Assembly (NCBI GenBank): GCA_958449715.1
Contig: CAUDIU010000065.1
Location: 1-9,599, forward strand
Length of the DNA stretch: 9,599 nt
Direction of reading: 5' to 3'
DNA from: an uncultured Clostridium sp.
Lineage (GTDB): Bacteria > Cyanobacteriota > Vampirovibrionia > Gastranaerophilales > Gastranaerophilaceae
Positions 1 through 6,498 of this stretch are shown here, one piece after another. Within the stretch, counting starts at the first letter, position 1; every line of letters starts with the position of its first letter. Below the pieces are notes generated by a model that was not told the origin of the DNA, did no database searches, and saw nothing but the letters and a program-made list of their open reading frames with translations. The position numbers and the translations under genes were made by a program.

Positions 1-42
1 TTAAGTTTTACAGGGGTATCATGCTTTTGATAAGGGGAGAAA

Positions 43-1470
43 ATGAGTATGTATAATCCAAAGTCACATGATGCAGATGAATTTATTTCACATGAAGAAA
101 TTCTTGATACGTTAAAATATGCAGATGAAAATAAAAATAATTTGGAATTAGTTGATAAAATCTTAGAGAAAGCAAAATTAGGCAAAGGCTTATCTCATAG
201 AGAAGCATCTGTTCTTTTAGCTTGTGAAAATGACGATAAAAACAAAGAAATTTTTGAATTGGCTAAAAAAATTAAACAAGAATATTATGGTAACAGAATT
301 GTTTTGTTTGCTCCTCTTTATTTATCTAACTATTGTGTGAATGGCTGTGTTTATTGTCCTTACCATGCGAAAAACAAACATATCCCTCGCAGAAAATTAA
401 CTCAAGAGGAGATAAAAAATGAAGTTATTGCTTTGCAAGATATGGGACATAAGCGTTTAGCGATAGAAGCGGGAGAAGATCCTGTTAATAACCCTTTGGA
501 ATATATTTTAGAGTCTATTAAGACAATTTATGGAATTAAACATAAAAACGGTTCTATAAGACGTGTCAATGTCAATATTGCAGCTACAACCGTTGAAAAT
601 TATAAAAAATTACACGAAGCAGGTATTGGAACTTATATTTTGTTCCAAGAAACTTATCATAAAGAAAGTTATGAAAAACTCCATCCGACAGGACCTAAAC
701 ATAATTATAAATACCACACAGAAGCTATGGACAGAGCTATGCAAGGTGGTATTGATGATGTCGGTTTAGGTGTTTTATTCGGGCTTGAATTATACCGTTA
801 TGAATTTGCAGGATTATTAATGCATGCAGAACATTTAGAAGCTGTATATGGTGTTGGACCTCATACAATCAGTGTTCCAAGAATTCGTAGAGCTGATGAT
901 ATTGATCCTGATGTATTTGATAATGGAATTGATGATGATACTTTTGCAAAAATCGTTGCTTGTATAAGAATTGCAGTTCCTTATACAGGTATGATTGTAT
1001 CTACAAGAGAAAGTGCTGAATGTCGAAAAAGAGTTCTTGAACTTGGTATTTCTCAAATTTCAGGCGGTTCGAAAACAAGTGTTGGCGGATATTTTAATCC
1101 AATGCCAGAAAAAGAAGAATCTGCACAGTTTGATGTATCAGATAGACGTCCGTTAGATGAAGTTATAAAGTGGCTAATGGAACTTGGATATTTACCTAGT
1201 TTCTGTACTGCTTGTTACCGCAACGGCAGAACTGGTGATAGGTTTATGGAAATTTGTAAGGAAAAACAAATCCACAATTTCTGTCATCCAAATGCTATTT
1301 TAACTTTAAAAGAGTATTTAGAGGATTACGCATCTGAAGAAACTAAAAAAGTTGGAAATGATTTAATCCAAAATGAATTAAAAATCTTAGAATCTCCTGA
1401 ATGTGTTAAATTGAAAGTCGCTGAAGATTTGAAAAAGATTGAAGAAGGCGGAAGGGATTACAATTTCTAA
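43..1470 (+). CDS. hydG: [FeFe]-hydrogenase H-cluster maturase, radical SAM tyrosine lyase HydG
   Basis: HydG cleaves tyrosine to p-cresol plus CO and cyanide, and supplies the Fe(CO)(CN) synthon for the H-cluster of [FeFe] hydrogenase; it is cytoplasmic. The 475-aa protein has the usual family length. The radical-SAM cluster motif CX3CX2C is C98, C102 and C105. The C-terminal auxiliary-cluster motif CX2CX22C is present as C388, C391 and C414, in the CTACYRNGRTGDRFM context. That C-terminal motif separates HydG from its relative ThiH (thiamine synthesis). The ATG at 43 has a strong Shine-Dalgarno, AAGGGGAG at 32-39. HydE, HydF and the hydrogenase are not in the window; they may lie upstream or elsewhere. 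The stop codon overlaps that of the opposing formyltransferase gene by 4 bases, and a terminator hairpin follows about 28 bases later inside that gene. The family assignment is secure; H2 metabolism is inferred from it. Confidence 0.97.
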   Translation: MSMYNPKSHDADEFISHEEILDTLKYADENKNNLELVDKILEKAKLGKGLSHREASVLLACENDDKNKEIFELAKKIKQEYYGNRIVLFAPLYLSNYCVNGCVYCPYHAKNKHIPRRKLTQEEIKNEVIALQDMGHKRLAIEAGEDPVNNPLEYILESIKTIYGIKHKNGSIRRVNVNIAATTVENYKKLHEAGIGTYILFQETYHKESYEKLHPTGPKHNYKYHTEAMDRAMQGGIDDVGLGVLFGLELYRYEFAGLLMHAEHLEAVYGVGPHTISVPRIRRADDIDPDVFDNGIDDDTFAKIVACIRIAVPYTGMIVSTRESAECRKRVLELGISQISGGSKTSVGGYFNPMPEKEESAQFDVSDRRPLDEVIKWLMELGYLPSFCTACYRNGRTGDRFMEICKEKQIHNFCHPNAILTLKEYLEDYASEETKKVGNDLIQNELKILESPECVKLKVAEDLKKIEEGGRDYNF

Positions 1471-2441
1471 AGCAGATTTTTAAGAAATAATCTTGTGAAT
1501 GGTCGGTTAAAAAATCCATAGAGATTAACTCCGACCATTTTTATTGATTTCCAATCTTTACATAATACTGTGATAGAACGGGATTTATAATTTGTATTGA
1601 TTATGTCGCCGACTTTTGGGTTTTGTATTTTATTTTTGTTTAAAATTTTAGTTGTATGTTCTTCATCTAATATCCTAAGTTTGTATGGGTTTGGAATAAG
1701 ATATTTATTTTTTACTGTTACATAACAAGGAAGCCATGGATGGAATGCTCGTATTCTTGCATGAATTTCTTCAGCATTTTCTTTTTTGAAATCGAGCATC
1801 ATATCCTCTGGTTTAATGTTTGGGAAATAAGTTGCTTCTTTTTCGTTTTGAGCAACCGGGATTATTATTCCTGAATCTAAGTCATTCAATATTGTAGTGC
1901 ATAACTTTCTTGCTTGGTATACAGTTCTAGCTTTAAGTTCTTTTGAGGTGTCGTCAGGCATGATATCTATTTCTTGTTGTTTAAGAATTGCTCCGTTATC
2001 AAATTTTTCATCTATTAGGTGAAAAGTTACACCAGATTTATTTTCTCTATGTAAAATTGTCTGTAAATAAGGATTTGGTCCTCGATATTTAGGTAAATAT
2101 GATGGATGTACATTTATAGAGGCTATTACAGGCAAGTCGATAATTTCTTTCTTTAATTTTTCACGCCATGTGCCAACAAGAATGACATCTGCATTTAATT
2201 TCAAAATTTCTTTTTTAAATTCTTCTGAATTAGCTGATTTAAGCTTAATTTCATGGAATTTATTTTGTTTTATTAGAGTTACTTCTGGAGAACTTTTGAA
2301 AAAATCTTTTATATCGAGTAGTATTTCAGGCATTACAGTCCTTTCGTATCTGAAAATTCCTGCAATTTCACAATTTGCATCAAGAGTGCCCTCAATTAAG
2401 TTTGCGAGCATTTCGCCTTTGCCTAAAATAACGACCTTCAT
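1467..2441 (-). CDS. Formyltransferase-family protein, methionyl-tRNA formyltransferase-like
   Basis: This is a 10-formyltetrahydrofolate-dependent formyltransferase. The catalytic triad of the family is in place as N110, H112 (INVHPSYLPKYRG) and D148, with the same relative spacing as in bacterial Fmt. The C-terminal third (about 205-324) resembles the Fmt C-terminal domain in position, but I see no strong motif there. It is not a textbook Fmt: the N-terminus reads MKVVILGKGEMLANLIEG instead of the usual GTPEFA-type start, and the PSYLPKYRGPNP loop also resembles sugar N-formyltransferases. The acceptor could be Met-tRNA or a nucleotide-sugar amine. A Shine-Dalgarno (TTTGGAG) lies 9 nt before the ATG. 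The gene starts 15 bp after smpB, so co-transcription is likely. The last 4 bases overlap the hydG stop on the other strand. The family is secure, the substrate is not. Confidence 0.85.
   Translation of the reverse strand: MKVVILGKGEMLANLIEGTLDANCEIAGIFRYERTVMPEILLDIKDFFKSSPEVTLIKQNKFHEIKLKSANSEEFKKEILKLNADVILVGTWREKLKKEIIDLPVIASINVHPSYLPKYRGPNPYLQTILHRENKSGVTFHLIDEKFDNGAILKQQEIDIMPDDTSKELKARTVYQARKLCTTILNDLDSGIIIPVAQNEKEATYFPNIKPEDMMLDFKKENAEEIHARIRAFHPWLPCYVTVKNKYLIPNPYKLRILDEEHTTKILNKNKIQNPKVGDIINTNYKSRSITVLCKDWKSIKMVGVNLYGFFNRPFTRLFLKNLL
1498..1542 (+). terminator. Rho-independent terminator of hydG, inside the opposing CDS
   Basis: AATGGTCGG (1498-1506) is a perfect inverted repeat of CCGACCATT (1531-1539). 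The stem can extend by TTAA/TTAA across a 2-nt bulge. The right arm runs into a T5 stretch (1538-1542). The U-tract is on the rightward transcript only, so the hairpin should stop hydG mRNA. It covers roughly codons 301-315 of the leftward formyltransferase gene. Confidence 0.72.
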
Positions 2442-2456
2442 ATTCTTATCTCCAAA

Positions 2457-2909
2457 TTAGTATCTGATTTTGGATGCTCTGTCCATCTCTCTTTTTTGGT
2501 CTTTTTTTGCTATATCATCTCTTTTATCGTGTAATTTTTTACCTTTAGCAAGACCTATTTCTATTTTTGCAAATCCATGTGATAAAAAGACTTCAAGAGG
2601 AATAATTGTATAATTGTCTTGTTTCACTTTGGTTTGCATTTTTAGAATTTCTTTTTTGGTAAGCAGAAGTTTTCTTGTTCTTTCTGCTTCGTGATTAAAT
2701 CTGTTTCCTTGTTCATATGGTGAAATGTGACATTTGTACAGAAAAATTTCATTGTCTTCAATTTTGCAAAAGCTGTCTTTTAAGTTAATTGCATTTTTGC
2801 GTATTGATTTAATTTCTGTTCCGGTCAGCACAATTCCTGCTACATATTTTTCAATAATACTGTAGTCATGAAATGCTTTTCTGTTTGTTGTAACAATTTT
2901 TCTGTCCAT
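2457..2909 (-). CDS. smpB: SsrA (tmRNA)-binding protein SmpB
   Basis: SmpB binds tmRNA and delivers it with EF-Tu to stalled ribosomes for trans-translation rescue. The 150-aa length is typical. Family motifs are in order: NRKAFHDY (9-16), GTEIKSIR (30-37), HISPYEQGNRFNHE (61-74), LLLTKKEI (81-88), and the basic tail GLAKGKKLHDKR onward (119-144) that folds in the decoding centre. There is no Shine-Dalgarno before the ATG at 2909; an extended -10-like element ends 6 nt upstream instead, which suggests its own, possibly leaderless, transcript. The gene lies 23 bp after the HExxH gene and 15 bp before the formyltransferase gene. No tmRNA (ssrA) gene was seen in the window. The identity is secure. 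Confidence 0.97.
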   Translation of the reverse strand: MDRKIVTTNRKAFHDYSIIEKYVAGIVLTGTEIKSIRKNAINLKDSFCKIEDNEIFLYKCHISPYEQGNRFNHEAERTRKLLLTKKEILKMQTKVKQDNYTIIPLEVFLSHGFAKIEIGLAKGKKLHDKRDDIAKKDQKREMDRASKIRY

Positions 2910-2915
2910 AATTGG

Positions 2916-2924
2916 ATTTTAGCA
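2916..2924 (-). promoter_or_regulatory. Possible extended -10 element for smpB
   Basis: On the minus strand the sequence reads TGC-TAAAAT, a TGn-extended -10, with exactly 6 nt (CCAATT) before the smpB ATG. No -35 hexamer is recognisable 17 nt upstream. If it is active, the first transcribed base would be about the A of the start codon. The element is short and AT-rich, so chance is a real alternative. Confidence 0.35.
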
Positions 2925-2932
2925 TAAACAAA

Positions 2933-3688
2933 TTAACTTTTTCTGTTTTTATCAATAACTTCTTTAAGTTTATCAGTTACGATTTTAATTTTTTCGGGGA
3001 AATTGTATTCTTCTTTTTCTCTTCCGTAAATTTTTTCACATATCAAATTGGAATGTTCATCTTGAATTTTATCAAGATATTTATAACCTTCATCAAAAGC
3101 ATTGTATTCTTCAATCATTCTATACCTGCTATTTTGTAAGAATTCAATTTGATCTTGCAGGGAAAAATCTTTTAAAAATTGGTCGAGATTTTCTCTTAAT
3201 TTATCTATATTAAGCTCTTTTCTTGTATATAAATGTTCTTTGTAAAAGTTTTCTGTTTTATCTAAAAGTCCTTTTTCATACATTTTTGCTACTCTTGCAG
3301 TATGTTTAGGATTTGCAAGGTGGCTAAAATAATGGAAAGTTTCATGTAGGGTTATATCTGTGTTTAGCAGACGTATTCCTTTGTTGTAGGAATTCGTTTC
3401 AAAAAACATTAAAAGTCCTTCGATTCCATTTTGGTTTTTATTTAATTTAAAACTGGTACAGCCGCCTTTTTTGGTGCCATATTCATTTACCTCAATTTGA
3501 ATTTTTGCAGGAGTATTCTCTTTTAATGTTTTGGTAAAAACATCAAAAGTAATTTCATTAGTCTTAAATTTTTGACTTATTTGATTAAAGAATTTTTTGT
3601 TAAGATCTTTTGCAAGTGCAATTCTTTCTTCGTAAGTGCCTTTGCAAATTTTTATAGGGAATTTTGCTGTTTGTAGAACTTTAATCAT
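2933..3688 (-). CDS. Uncharacterised HExxH-motif protein, putative zinc metallopeptidase-like
   Basis: I do not recognise a named family. Starting at ATG 3688 the protein has 251 aa. It contains LHETFHYFSH, a HExxH zinc-binding motif at about H115, E116 and H119. Glutamates in EEYNAFDEGY about 75 residues later could give a gluzincin-type third ligand (inference). The rest is lysine- and glutamate-rich and helical-looking, with no signal peptide or membrane segment, so it is probably cytoplasmic. An in-frame GTG at 3703 would add five residues. I prefer 3688 because that GTG falls inside the GAGGTG sequence, and because the spacing to the upstream 13-mer matches that of the unknown gene at 7280-8014. 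The gene lies 42 bp after the ABC ATPase and 23 bp before smpB. Whether it is a peptidase is unproven. Confidence 0.75.
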   Translation of the reverse strand: MIKVLQTAKFPIKICKGTYEERIALAKDLNKKFFNQISQKFKTNEITFDVFTKTLKENTPAKIQIEVNEYGTKKGGCTSFKLNKNQNGIEGLLMFFETNSYNKGIRLLNTDITLHETFHYFSHLANPKHTARVAKMYEKGLLDKTENFYKEHLYTRKELNIDKLRENLDQFLKDFSLQDQIEFLQNSRYRMIEEYNAFDEGYKYLDKIQDEHSNLICEKIYGREKEEYNFPEKIKIVTDKLKEVIDKNRKS

Positions 3689-3710
3689 ACCAACATAAAA
3701 CACCTCAATA

Positions 3711-3723
3711 TAAAAAATTGCTA
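3711..3723 (-). promoter_or_regulatory. Shared 13-bp upstream element, copy 1
   Basis: The minus strand reads TAGCAATTTTTTA. It ends 22 nt before the ATG at 3688 of the HExxH gene. An identical 13-mer ends exactly 22 nt before the ATG at 8014 of the other unknown leftward gene. Within the 22 nt both carry TTTTAY (C or T) 6 nt before the ATG. It may be a -35 region or a regulator site, or chance in AT-rich DNA. Confidence 0.35.
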
Positions 3724-3730
3724 AAGAGTG

Positions 3731-4687
3731 TTAATCATATATAAAACATCTGACTTTATGTCTAATTCCACTTTCTTTTGGGATGCAGGTTTTACATTTC
3801 TCCATTGCATAAGGACATCTTGTATGAAATTTGCAACCCTTTGGCGGGTTCGCGGGTGAAGGAAGATCTCCTTTTAAGATTATTTTTTTATCTGTTTTGT
3901 TAATTTGTGGAACAGAGCTAAGCAGGGCTTTTGTATAAGGATGAAGTGGATTTTTGAATATTTCTTCAGTTTGAGCGATTTCTACTATTTCACCTAAGTA
4001 CATTATAGCAACACGATCTGCTAAGTATTCAATAACGCTCATGTCATGTGTAATCAAAATTATTGTAAGATTATATTTTTCTTTTAATTCTTTTAAAAGA
4101 TTTATAACTTGAGCTTGAATACTAACATCAAGTGCGCTTACAGGTTCATCTGCAAGTATAAATTCAGGGTTTAGTACAAGAGCTCTTGCTATTGCAATTC
4201 TTTGTCTTTGTCCGCCGGAAAATTCATGAGGATATAAATCAAGGCAATTTTCGTCTAGTCCTACAAGTTTAATTTTCTCTTTAACAATTTCCAGAATTTT
4301 TTCTTTTGAATAATCTGTATTAATTTCAAGAGGCTCTTTTAAGATATCAATAATCTTCATTTTAGGGTTAAGACTCGCATATGGATTTTGAAATACCATT
4401 TGTGCATGTTTTCTAAAATCTTTAAGTCCTTTTTTGTCTAGAGATAGTATATTTTTGTTATTAAATAAAATTTCACCGGATTTTGCTGGTTCTAATTTTA
4501 GAATAGCTTTTGCAAGTGTCGATTTTCCACAGCCTGATTCTCCTGCAATTGCAAGAATTTCTCCTTTATGTATGTCTAAAGAAACCCCATTTACTGCGTG
4601 AATGATTTTCTTTCCGCCAAGAATGCCTTTGTTAGTGGTATATTCTACAACTAAATTATTAATTTGTACTAAAGATTTATCTTGCAT
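3731..4687 (-). CDS. Oligopeptide/dipeptide ABC transporter ATP-binding protein, OppF/DppF type
   Basis: This is the ATPase subunit of a peptide- or nickel-type importer, acting on the cytoplasmic face of the membrane. All nucleotide-binding motifs are intact: Walker A GESGCGKST (49-57), Q-loop Q100, signature FSGGQRQR (156-163), Walker B FILADE (176-181), SALD D-loop (184-187) and H-loop H214. The C-terminal oligopeptide/dipeptide region (HPYTKALLSSVP, then LPSPANPPKGCKFHTRCP) assigns it to the Opp/Dpp class and argues against generic ABC ATPases. Four cysteines (C285, C291, C298, C301) match the pattern that binds an Fe-S cluster in some Dpp/Opp ATPases. The 318-aa length is normal. No permease, binding protein or partner ATPase is in the window, and the gene just upstream runs the other way, so it is an orphan here. 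There is no Shine-Dalgarno; a -10-like hexamer sits 6 nt before the ATG. Confidence 0.93.
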   Translation of the reverse strand: MQDKSLVQINNLVVEYTTNKGILGGKKIIHAVNGVSLDIHKGEILAIAGESGCGKSTLAKAILKLEPAKSGEILFNNKNILSLDKKGLKDFRKHAQMVFQNPYASLNPKMKIIDILKEPLEINTDYSKEKILEIVKEKIKLVGLDENCLDLYPHEFSGGQRQRIAIARALVLNPEFILADEPVSALDVSIQAQVINLLKELKEKYNLTIILITHDMSVIEYLADRVAIMYLGEIVEIAQTEEIFKNPLHPYTKALLSSVPQINKTDKKIILKGDLPSPANPPKGCKFHTRCPYAMEKCKTCIPKESGIRHKVRCFIYD

Positions 4688-4693
4688 AAAAAA

Positions 4694-4722
4694 ATTTTAT
4701 CGTAATTTTATGTTAAAAGCAA
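4694..4722 (-). promoter_or_regulatory. Promoter candidate for the leftward ABC ATPase cluster
   Basis: The minus strand carries TTGCTT (4722-4717), a 17-nt spacer and TAAAAT (4699-4694). Six T then precede... the hexamer is followed by 6 nt to the ATG at 4687, with no Shine-Dalgarno, so the transcript could be leaderless. An alternative -10, TATAAT, lies at 4727-4722 with no good -35 and would give a leader of about 28 nt, also without a Shine-Dalgarno. Confidence 0.45.
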
Positions 4723-4747
4723 TTATATATCTTGGTAACAATTATTC

Positions 4748-4775
4748 TTGAAAAATTGTGGAAATTTGTTATAAT
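4748..4775 (+). promoter_or_regulatory. Sigma-70-type promoter of the pilin-like gene
   Basis: TTGAAA (4748-4753), a 16-nt spacer and a perfect TATAAT (4770-4775) predict transcription from about 4782. This is just upstream of a good Shine-Dalgarno, AAAGGAG (4787-4793), which is 6 nt before the ATG at 4800. It is the clearest promoter in the window, which argues that the frameshifted gene behind it is still in use. Confidence 0.75.
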
Positions 4776-4799
4776 GAAAAAAAGAGAAAGGAGCGGATT

Positions 4800-5475
4800 A
4801 TGAAAAGATTAGAGAATCGGGGGGGGGCTTAATTTAGGCTCTACTCTCGCGTTTACACTTGCGGAAGTACTTATAACTTTAGGAATAATTGGAGTTGTTG
4901 CAGCTCTTACAATTCCAGGTTTTATTTATAATCATAAAAAGCGGGTCGTTGAAACTCGTTTAAAAAAATTTTATACCACATTTAATCAAGCAATAATTTT
5001 ATCTGAGAATGATAATGGCCCTTTTGAATATTGGGATGATGCTGATTCTACTTCTTGGACAGGTTCATTGGATTGGTATAATAAATATTTGGCAAAATAT
5101 TTTAATTCTACGTCTGTGGAAAAAGAAAAATACGGCTATAGAGTTTGGATACGTGTTGCTGATGGCAGTGCTTTTGGTATGAGGTATGGAAACTCTGGAA
5201 TGTCTAAAGTTTTTGATATGTATTTTTACCCATATGCAAATGATATTGAAAAATGCAGTAGCGGTTCTACTCTCTCTAGTTTATGTACTGGTACTAAATA
5301 TTTTACTTTTAATTTATCTTCTTCCGGATTTAGACCATACGGTGGTTTTTCAAATGATAGAAAGCGACTTTTAAATTTATGTGGTAATGAAAATAAAGAT
5401 TATAGAAATTTTTGTACTGCTTTAATAATTCATGACGGTTGGAAAATTAATAAAGATTACCCATTACGTTTTTAA
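4800..5475 (+). CDS. Type IV pilin/pseudopilin-like protein, out of frame at a G9 tract
   Basis: As written, ATG 4800 gives MKRLENRGGA then a stop, because nine G occur at 4819-4827. With eight G the frame runs on to the TAA at 5473-5475 as a complete 224-aa protein. That reading has a class III (prepilin) leader: a 17-residue basic, Gly-rich pre-sequence, a predicted cleavage between A17 and F18, Glu at mature position +5 (FTLAE), and a hydrophobic helix to about residue 39. It would be processed by prepilin peptidase and anchored in, or assembled from, the inner membrane. The globular C-terminal part has four cysteines in two pairs, possible disulfides, and ends CTALIIHDGWKINKDYP. There are no other frame defects; promoter and Shine-Dalgarno are strong. 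Options are a phase-variable gene in the OFF state, a sequencing or assembly error, or a fresh pseudogene. The stop overlaps the recR stop by 4 bases. Exact pilus or secretion role unknown. Confidence 0.82.
4819..4827 (+). repeat. Homopolymeric G9 tract, candidate phase-variation switch
   Basis: Nine consecutive G occur in a strongly AT-rich window whose other G or C runs do not exceed about five. The tract encodes Arg-Gly-Gly codons in the cleaved leader of the pilin-like protein. By hand translation, 8 or 11 G read through, 9 G stops after 10 codons (as here), and 10 G stops after 12 codons. Confidence 0.7.
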
Positions 5476-6068
5476 AGTTCACGTCTGCCTTCAATAGCTT
5501 TAGCGATTGTTATTTCATCAGCGTATTCTAAATCAGCTCCAACAGGCAGACCGAATGCAATACGAGAAATTTTGACACCAAAAGGTTTAATTAGCTTATT
5601 TAAATAAAGGCTTGTAGCTTCTCCTTCTACAGATGGGCTGAGAGCTAAAATAACTTCTTTTACTTTTTCATCGGTAAGTCTATTTAAAAGTTCTTTTATT
5701 CTTATATCATCTGCACCAATTCCGTCCATAGGAGAAATTAGTCCTTGAAGTACATGGTACAAGCCTTTATATTCATTAGTTTTTTCAATAGCTATCAAGT
5801 CCTTAGTTTCTGCAACAACACATATTGTAGATTTATCTCGAAGTGTAGATTGACAGATTTCACAAGGACTTGTTGATGATAGATTGAAACAAATTTCACA
5901 AGTTTTTGTGTTTTCTTTTGCTTCAATCATGCTTTGAGCGAATTTTTCCACTTCAGATTTAGGCATTCTTAATAAGTAAAATGCCATACGTTGAGCAGAT
6001 TTAGGCCCTACTGAAGGGAACTTTTGAAAATGCTCTATCAAAGATGCTATTGATTTTGGATAAATCAT
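5472..6068 (-). CDS. recR: Recombination mediator protein RecR
   Basis: RecR works with RecO (and RecF) to load RecA on gapped, SSB-coated DNA during recombinational repair. The 198-aa length is standard. Domains in order: helix-hairpin-helix with PSVGPKSAQR (19-28), a C4 zinc finger (C57, C60, C69, C72), a Toprim domain beginning VVAETKDLIAIE (84-95), and the C-terminal GLPVGADLEYAD (173-184) with the basic GRREL end. Its ATG shares one base with the ybaB stop (TAATG), and no good Shine-Dalgarno is present, so it is probably translated by coupling to ybaB. The stop overlaps that of the opposing pilin-like gene by 4 bases (TTAA). The identity is secure. Confidence 0.97.
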   Translation of the reverse strand: MIYPKSIASLIEHFQKFPSVGPKSAQRMAFYLLRMPKSEVEKFAQSMIEAKENTKTCEICFNLSSTSPCEICQSTLRDKSTICVVAETKDLIAIEKTNEYKGLYHVLQGLISPMDGIGADDIRIKELLNRLTDEKVKEVILALSPSVEGEATSLYLNKLIKPFGVKISRIAFGLPVGADLEYADEITIAKAIEGRREL

Positions 6069-6403
6069 TAGAAGTTTAACCCTGGAATATTGATTCCGCC
6101 TGTTACAGCTTTCATTTTTTCTTCCATAGTTTTACCAGCTTTATCACTAGCTTGTTTAATAGCTGAAGAAATAATATCTTCAAGCATTTCTACTGTATCA
6201 GAATCAATAGCTGATGGGTTTTCTGGATTGATTGCTTCTGCAGAAAGTTTAATTGATTTGAATCTACCTTGACCGTCACAAATTACTTTTACAGCACCAT
6301 TAGCAGCTTCTCCTGTAATTTCAAGATTAGCAAGTTCTTCTTGAGTGTCTTTTAATTTTTTTTGCAAGCCTTGAGCTTGTTTCATCATTTGCATAATGTT
6401 CAT
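6068..6403 (-). CDS. YbaB/EbfC-family nucleoid-associated protein
   Basis: This is a small dimeric DNA-binding protein of the YbaB/EbfC family, generally encoded directly before recR. At 111 aa it has the expected length. The pattern fits: N-terminal coiled coil with MQMMKQAQGLQKKL (4-17), the central strands around GAVKVICDGQGRFKSIKL (36-53), the ED-rich VEMLEDIISSAIKQA helix (71-85), and a Gly/Pro-rich tail (GGINIPGLNF). TAGGAGA (6418-6412) lies 8 nt before the ATG, supporting this start. The downstream recR start overlaps the stop by one base. dnaX, the usual third member of this cluster, is absent: the DNA upstream is a divergent promoter region for a protease gene. Confidence 0.95.
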   Translation of the reverse strand: MNIMQMMKQAQGLQKKLKDTQEELANLEITGEAANGAVKVICDGQGRFKSIKLSAEAINPENPSAIDSDTVEMLEDIISSAIKQASDKAGKTMEEKMKAVTGGINIPGLNF

Positions 6404-6429
6404 AAGTTTTCTCTCCTAAGTCTGTATAA

Positions 6430-6458
6430 ATTATAAAACTCTGTAATATCCATTGTAA
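6430..6458 (-). promoter_or_regulatory. Promoter candidate for ybaB-recR
   Basis: The minus strand has TATAAT (6435-6430) with the weak -35 TTACAA (6458-6453) 17 nt upstream. Transcription from about 6423 would give a short leader carrying the Shine-Dalgarno at 6418-6412. It shares the 95-bp divergent region with the rightward protease promoter. Confidence 0.45.
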
Positions 6459-6463
6459 CACAA

Positions 6464-6492
6464 TTGGTTTTTACCGCAATTTATTATATAAT
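6464..6492 (+). promoter_or_regulatory. Promoter candidate for the matrixin-like gene, possibly leaderless
   Basis: TTGGTT (6464-6469), a 17-nt spacer and a perfect TATAAT (6487-6492) end exactly 6 nt before the ATG at 6499. No Shine-Dalgarno lies between. The predicted first transcribed base is the A of the ATG. Confidence 0.5.
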
Positions 6493-6498
6493 AAAAAT

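Noticed and set aside
1..33. Possible 3' end of an upstream gene: the first frame reads LSFTGVSCF followed by tandem TGA TAA (28-33).
   Set aside because: Only nine residues are visible and match no family I can name. A second frame also runs open from position 3 to a stop at 54-56. There is too little sequence to annotate.
2170..2460. A 96-codon open frame on the plus strand opposite the formyltransferase gene.
   Set aside because: It lies wholly antisense to a well-supported gene, is low in recognisable motifs, and reflects the complementary frame of that gene.
5068..5475. The last 135 codons of the pilin-like frame treated as a separate gene starting at TTG.
   Set aside because: There is no Shine-Dalgarno, and the frame is continuous upstream through the transmembrane and leader region to the G9 tract. 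It is the C-terminal part of one gene.
6474..6486. CCGCAATTTATTA upstream of the matrixin-like gene as a third copy of the shared 13-mer.
   Set aside because: Three mismatches and a 12-nt, not 22-nt, distance to the ATG; it also abuts the TATAAT directly.
6404..6498. Divergent intergenic region checked for tRNA, small RNA or riboswitch structure.
   Set aside because: It holds only the two promoter candidates and the ybaB Shine-Dalgarno; no stable paired structure was seen.
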